Part shown: piece after piece, positions 18,917-22,174 of the stretch
Numbering within the stretch: the stretch's first letter is position 1
Layout of the letters: every line of letters begins with the position of its first letter
Assembly: GCA_022579005.1 (NCBI GenBank)
Contig: MU401851.1
Span: forward strand, 1-22,174
Direction of reading: 5' to 3'
Source of the DNA: Poronia punctata
Taxonomy: Eukaryota; Ascomycota; Sordariomycetes; Xylariales; Xylariaceae
DNA: 22,174 nt
Notes under the pieces: generated by a model
The model's database searches: none
The model's input: the letters and a program-made list of their open reading frames with translations, nothing else
What the model was told of the DNA's origin: nothing
Position numbers and translations under genes: made by a program

Positions 18917-21900
18917 AATTAATTAATATAACCTATTTAGTTATATTTTATTCTTTTTTGCAGCAGTAGCTAGGTATAAATTAAGTATATTGTTATTAAG
19001 ACTTTAGCACTTATGCTATAACTTTTTAAAGCCTAAATCCTAACTAAAATAGCATGCAAAGCTCTTTTTTAAAACTTTAAGCATTGCTACTAAGTTAAAA
19101 CCTAGTTAAAGCTATTTTTTAAAAATCTTTTTAATTAATAAGTTAACACTATTATATCCTTTTGCTACGCTTTTTTACTTTAAGCAAAAAGACCTTATAA
19201 ATAAGTTAAATAAAAAGCTACCTTTTAAATAGCTATACTATTTATAACACTACTATATCTAGGTTATTAATAAAAGTATTTATTTATAATGCTAACGCCT
19301 ATTATTATTCTTTATTAAAGCCTAACTTTTTTAAACGCTTAACTATACACTTTATATTATATAAAGCTTGTTTTTTAAACTTGTCTTTATTATAAAAGCA
19401 TTATATAAAATACTTTTGTTTTTTAAATTTGTATTAAACGCTCTTTAGTTTATATCTTTTTTATTTTTATTTATATTTATTTTTTATTATAAAGGTTTAA
19501 GTAATAGGGTAGTTATAAAGTAATGTTGCTAGCGATTTTAAGAACTAGGTATATTAGATAACTTCTGTTTAGTTAGCTAGGTAGGTAACTAAACTGGCTA
19601 AAAGGATTAAAAAGGGTGTAACTAGCAAAGCTTTAGCTATTAGTTAGCGTAGCTTTAGCTAATAAGTAGTTTATACGCAAATAGCTTTTTTAGCTAGGTG
19701 CTTTATTATATTGCCCCCCTTTTTAAGTTGCTAGTCTTTAGCAATTTTAGCATTTATAGGTATATTTGCTAATTAGGCCTATTTTTAATTTTTTTAATTA
19801 AATTAATTTATTAGCTCTTATAAGCTATTTTTTTGTTAACTTATTAGCTTATACCTAGCTTTATATATTTTTTTTTATTTATAACTTTATTTTAATATTT
19901 ACTTTTTTTTTTAGTATTATTATTTTATTAAGCTTTTTACTAAGCAACTATTATTATACTGCTTTTAAAGCTTTTTTATTTTAAGTTTATATACTAATAC
20001 ACTTTTAATATTAATATAAGTTAATTATTTTTAAACTGTTAAATTTTTAATTTTAACTATAATCTTGCTTAACTAAATAGCAACAAGCTAAAGATTATAA
20101 TAATACTTAGTAAAAAGCCTTACTAGTACTACGTTTTTAACATATATTTAGATTTTTATATTTACTATTTTTACTACTTTAATAACGTTAATTATGCTTT
20201 TTATAAAAAAAACTACTAAAGTTATTATATTATATATTTATTGCTTTTTTACTTATTAGTTTATTTAAATTTTTTTTTTTTTAAATACCTTTTGCTTTAA
20301 TTAATATAACTTAATAAATTATATAGTATGCTACTTATTTTTACGCTAAAATAAAAAACGCTTAGCAAAACTATTAAGCTATTATTACTAAAGCTAAAAA
20401 TAAAAACAAAAATAAAAATGCAAGTATAAACGCTACTTTATTAAACAATACTTTTATTACTATAAGTTAATATATATTTTGCTTATTTAAAGCAAGCTTA
20501 GCTTTTTAGTATATAGTTATTTTTAAAAAAGAGCTAGTTATACTAATTAAAAAAAAAAGCAATACTATACTACTATTTATTAAAAATTAGTTACTATTTA
20601 TTATTTATTAACTATTATAATTACTTTTTTTATTATTTATATTTTTGCTGCCTGTTTGCTAGTATATTTGCTAATATTTAGCAGTTTTATATTAGCAAAA
20701 AAAAGCTTTTACTTAACAACTTTAATAATATTATATATAAAGCCTAGTTTTTTATTTTTTTTTAAAGTACTAAAATAGCTTTTTAAGTAATTTAAATACT
20801 TATTTACGCTAATTATATATATTTATTTTAAAAGCTGCTAATAAAAAGCTAAACTTTAAAAAAGCTTATAAAAATAAAAGTATTAAAGCGTTTTTTAGTA
20901 TTAGCAAAGCTTATTAAAAGATTTTTGCTTATAATATAGTTTTTATTACTATTATTAGCTTTATTTATAATACTTATTAAATTGCGTTGCTTATTTTTAG
21001 CTATAACCGTTTTAATAGCATAGTATATTATTTGCTTTTTTAGCTACTTTTTAGCTTTTGCTTACTAACTTTTTATTTAATAATAATGCTTTTTATATTA
21101 GTAGTTTAAAATATATTTTAAGTTATAATAGGTTTATTAAAATAAAAGTTTTTATTTTTTATAATATTATAGCTTAGTTTTAGCTTGCTTAGTAACAGCT
21201 TGCTATTTTTTTATTAACTAAATATATACTTTATAATTTAGTGTTTATTATACTAATTATAACTACTTTACTTATTATTTTACTTAGTATAAACCTTTTT
21301 AACTTTTTTTTATATTAGTTTAGTAAATAGCTTACGTTTACTAAGTATTTAGCTAGCTTTTAAGTATTATATTTTATTAGCTAGCTTTTTTATTTTACTA
21401 AATATTTTTGTTTACTTTAGTTTTTTTAATACTAAATAATATTTTTTATTACTTATTTTTTTTGCTTATTTTTTAACTTAAATAGCGCTATTTTGCTAGC
21501 ATTTTTTAGCTAGTTTATTTATAGTTTAAGTAATAATATAAAAAATATATTATAAACCTAAAAATAAATTTTTAGCAACTAGATTTAATATATTTAAATT
21601 TTTATTTTTTAACAACTTTAATTTAAATATATATAAAAGCTAGTTTTTTTTTATACTTAAACTTAAAGTATGTTATTAATAGCTTTATTACGTTACTTGC
21701 TTAAAACTTTTTTAGTATATAGCGCTTATTATAATACTTTTATATTAACTTTACTATTTATTTTTAATGCTTATAAACTATATAGCGTATAGCTTTTATT
21801 TACTATAGCTTTTTTTTTACTTTTTAAATATTAAATTAAAGCTACTTTAGCATATATTTAATACTTTTTAAATAATATTTATATAATGCTTTAAATAGCA

Positions 21901-22174
21901 AATAGCTTATAATAGTATATTAGCTATTATTATATACAAACTTAGTATTTACTAATACTTTAATTTAGCTATTTAGCTTACTATTATAAAAAGTATAAAA
22001 ATACTTTTTTAAAGTTTAGTATACTTATTTTATTTAGCTATTAATTTAAAAGTACTATATAGTAAATAGCTACTAACGCACTTTTTATACTTTATAAAAC
22101 TTTTTTTAAAATTTGCTTATAATAAGTTTATTTTTATTACTTATAATCTTTTTTAAAAACTTATACTAGCAGTT

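Larger units (their letters stand above)
18725..19731. mobile_element. Possible inserted element, less mutated, within copy B
   Basis: The stretch keeps more G and C than its surroundings, especially 19501-19720 (for example aaaagggtgtaactagc and ttgcccccct). It starts where copy B stops matching copy A. Near its ends, gcgacttaaaaa (18725-18736) and tttttaagttgc (19720-19731) form an 11-of-12 inverted repeat. A further 9-bp hairpin, gtttagtta / taactaaac, lies at 19567-19594. No transposase could be identified, and copy B was not seen to resume after it. The end points are a guess. Confidence 0.3.
4316..22174. other. AT-rich isochore of transition-mutated repeats (RIP-like)
   Basis: Nearly 18 kb is built almost wholly of A and T on both strands, with TA-rich words and stop codons in all frames. 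Coding relics show W codons as TAG and Q codons as TAA, and G-to-A and C-to-T replace the expected bases. The LTR copies differ only by transitions where I aligned them. Such blocks are typical of Pezizomycotina genomes with RIP, where they form heterochromatin. The remaining C residues mostly follow a purine, which is reported as a finding. No intact gene is present. Confidence 0.85.
15727..22174 (-). mobile_element. Ty3/gypsy LTR retrotransposon copy B, partial (continues past the window)
   Basis: Read on the minus strand, this copy of the same family as A ends in a 3' LTR at 15727-15967, preceded by a polypurine tract. Integrase and reverse transcriptase relics lie upstream in the right order. 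The spacing from the YxDD block to the NKLSK block is about 1,400 nt in both copies. No 5' LTR is seen before the right edge. If its length equals copy A, the 5' LTR would end about 340 bp or more beyond the window, and later if the hairpin segment near 18766-19731 is an insertion. The gag of this copy was not recognised, so continuity beyond about 18720 is inferred. Confidence 0.7.

Noticed and set aside
4316..22174. Mitochondrial DNA as the source of the AT-rich block
   Set aside because: It contains LTR retrotransposon copies with nuclear-type Ty3/gypsy order, has no mitochondrial gene, and is continuous with a nuclear gene.
4316..22174. Centromere or origin of replication
   Set aside because: AT-rich transposon relics also make up fungal centromeres, but sequence alone cannot show this; a CENP-A map would be needed.
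1..22174. CRISPR array, tRNA, rRNA or bacterial-type operon signals
   Set aside because: No regularly spaced direct repeats, no tRNA box pairs, and the gene structure is eukaryotic.

Overview
The window looks like nuclear DNA of a filamentous ascomycete (Pezizomycotina). The evidence is one intact single-exon gene for an essential eukaryotic enzyme, the mRNA cap guanine-N7 methyltransferase, lying directly beside about 18 kb of extremely AT-rich DNA. That DNA is made of retrotransposon copies wrecked by transitions, as expected from repeat-induced point mutation (RIP) or a related process. The species cannot be told from the sequence.

Layout. 1-265 holds an array of small foldback repeats with a GC-rich arm. 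266-1943 is balanced in composition and has no gene I can support. 2012-3532 (minus) is the cap methyltransferase gene, with a likely poly(A) signal at 1944-1949. A perfect 12-bp inverted repeat lies upstream at 3680-3722. A 406-bp non-autonomous transposon with TA target duplication and CAGT-type terminal repeats lies at 3763-4168, about 230 bp before the start codon. A short unmutated stretch follows, and from about 4316 to the window end the DNA is an AT-rich desert with no open gene.

Inside the desert I recognise two copies of one Ty3/gypsy LTR retrotransposon family. Copy A (5349-12129, plus strand) has both LTRs (242 and 245 bp), a polypurine tract and ruined gag, protease, reverse transcriptase and integrase. 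Copy B (minus strand, 3' LTR at 15727-15967) runs off the right edge and shows ruined integrase and reverse transcriptase in the expected order. About 3.6 kb of unassigned, equally mutated DNA (12130-15726) separates them. A less mutated segment with strong hairpins sits near 18766-19731.

The most notable signal is the mutation context. Surviving C residues in the desert nearly all follow a purine: 63 of 67 C sites, both strands counted, in seven 60-nt rows counted by hand. In a gap-free 128-nt LTR comparison all 19 differences are transitions, and 12 of these are at C preceded by C or T. Classical RIP is described mainly by its 3' neighbour (CpA), so this 5'-pyrimidine preference deserves a computed test. 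I found no new gene system, CRISPR array, tRNA or rRNA.
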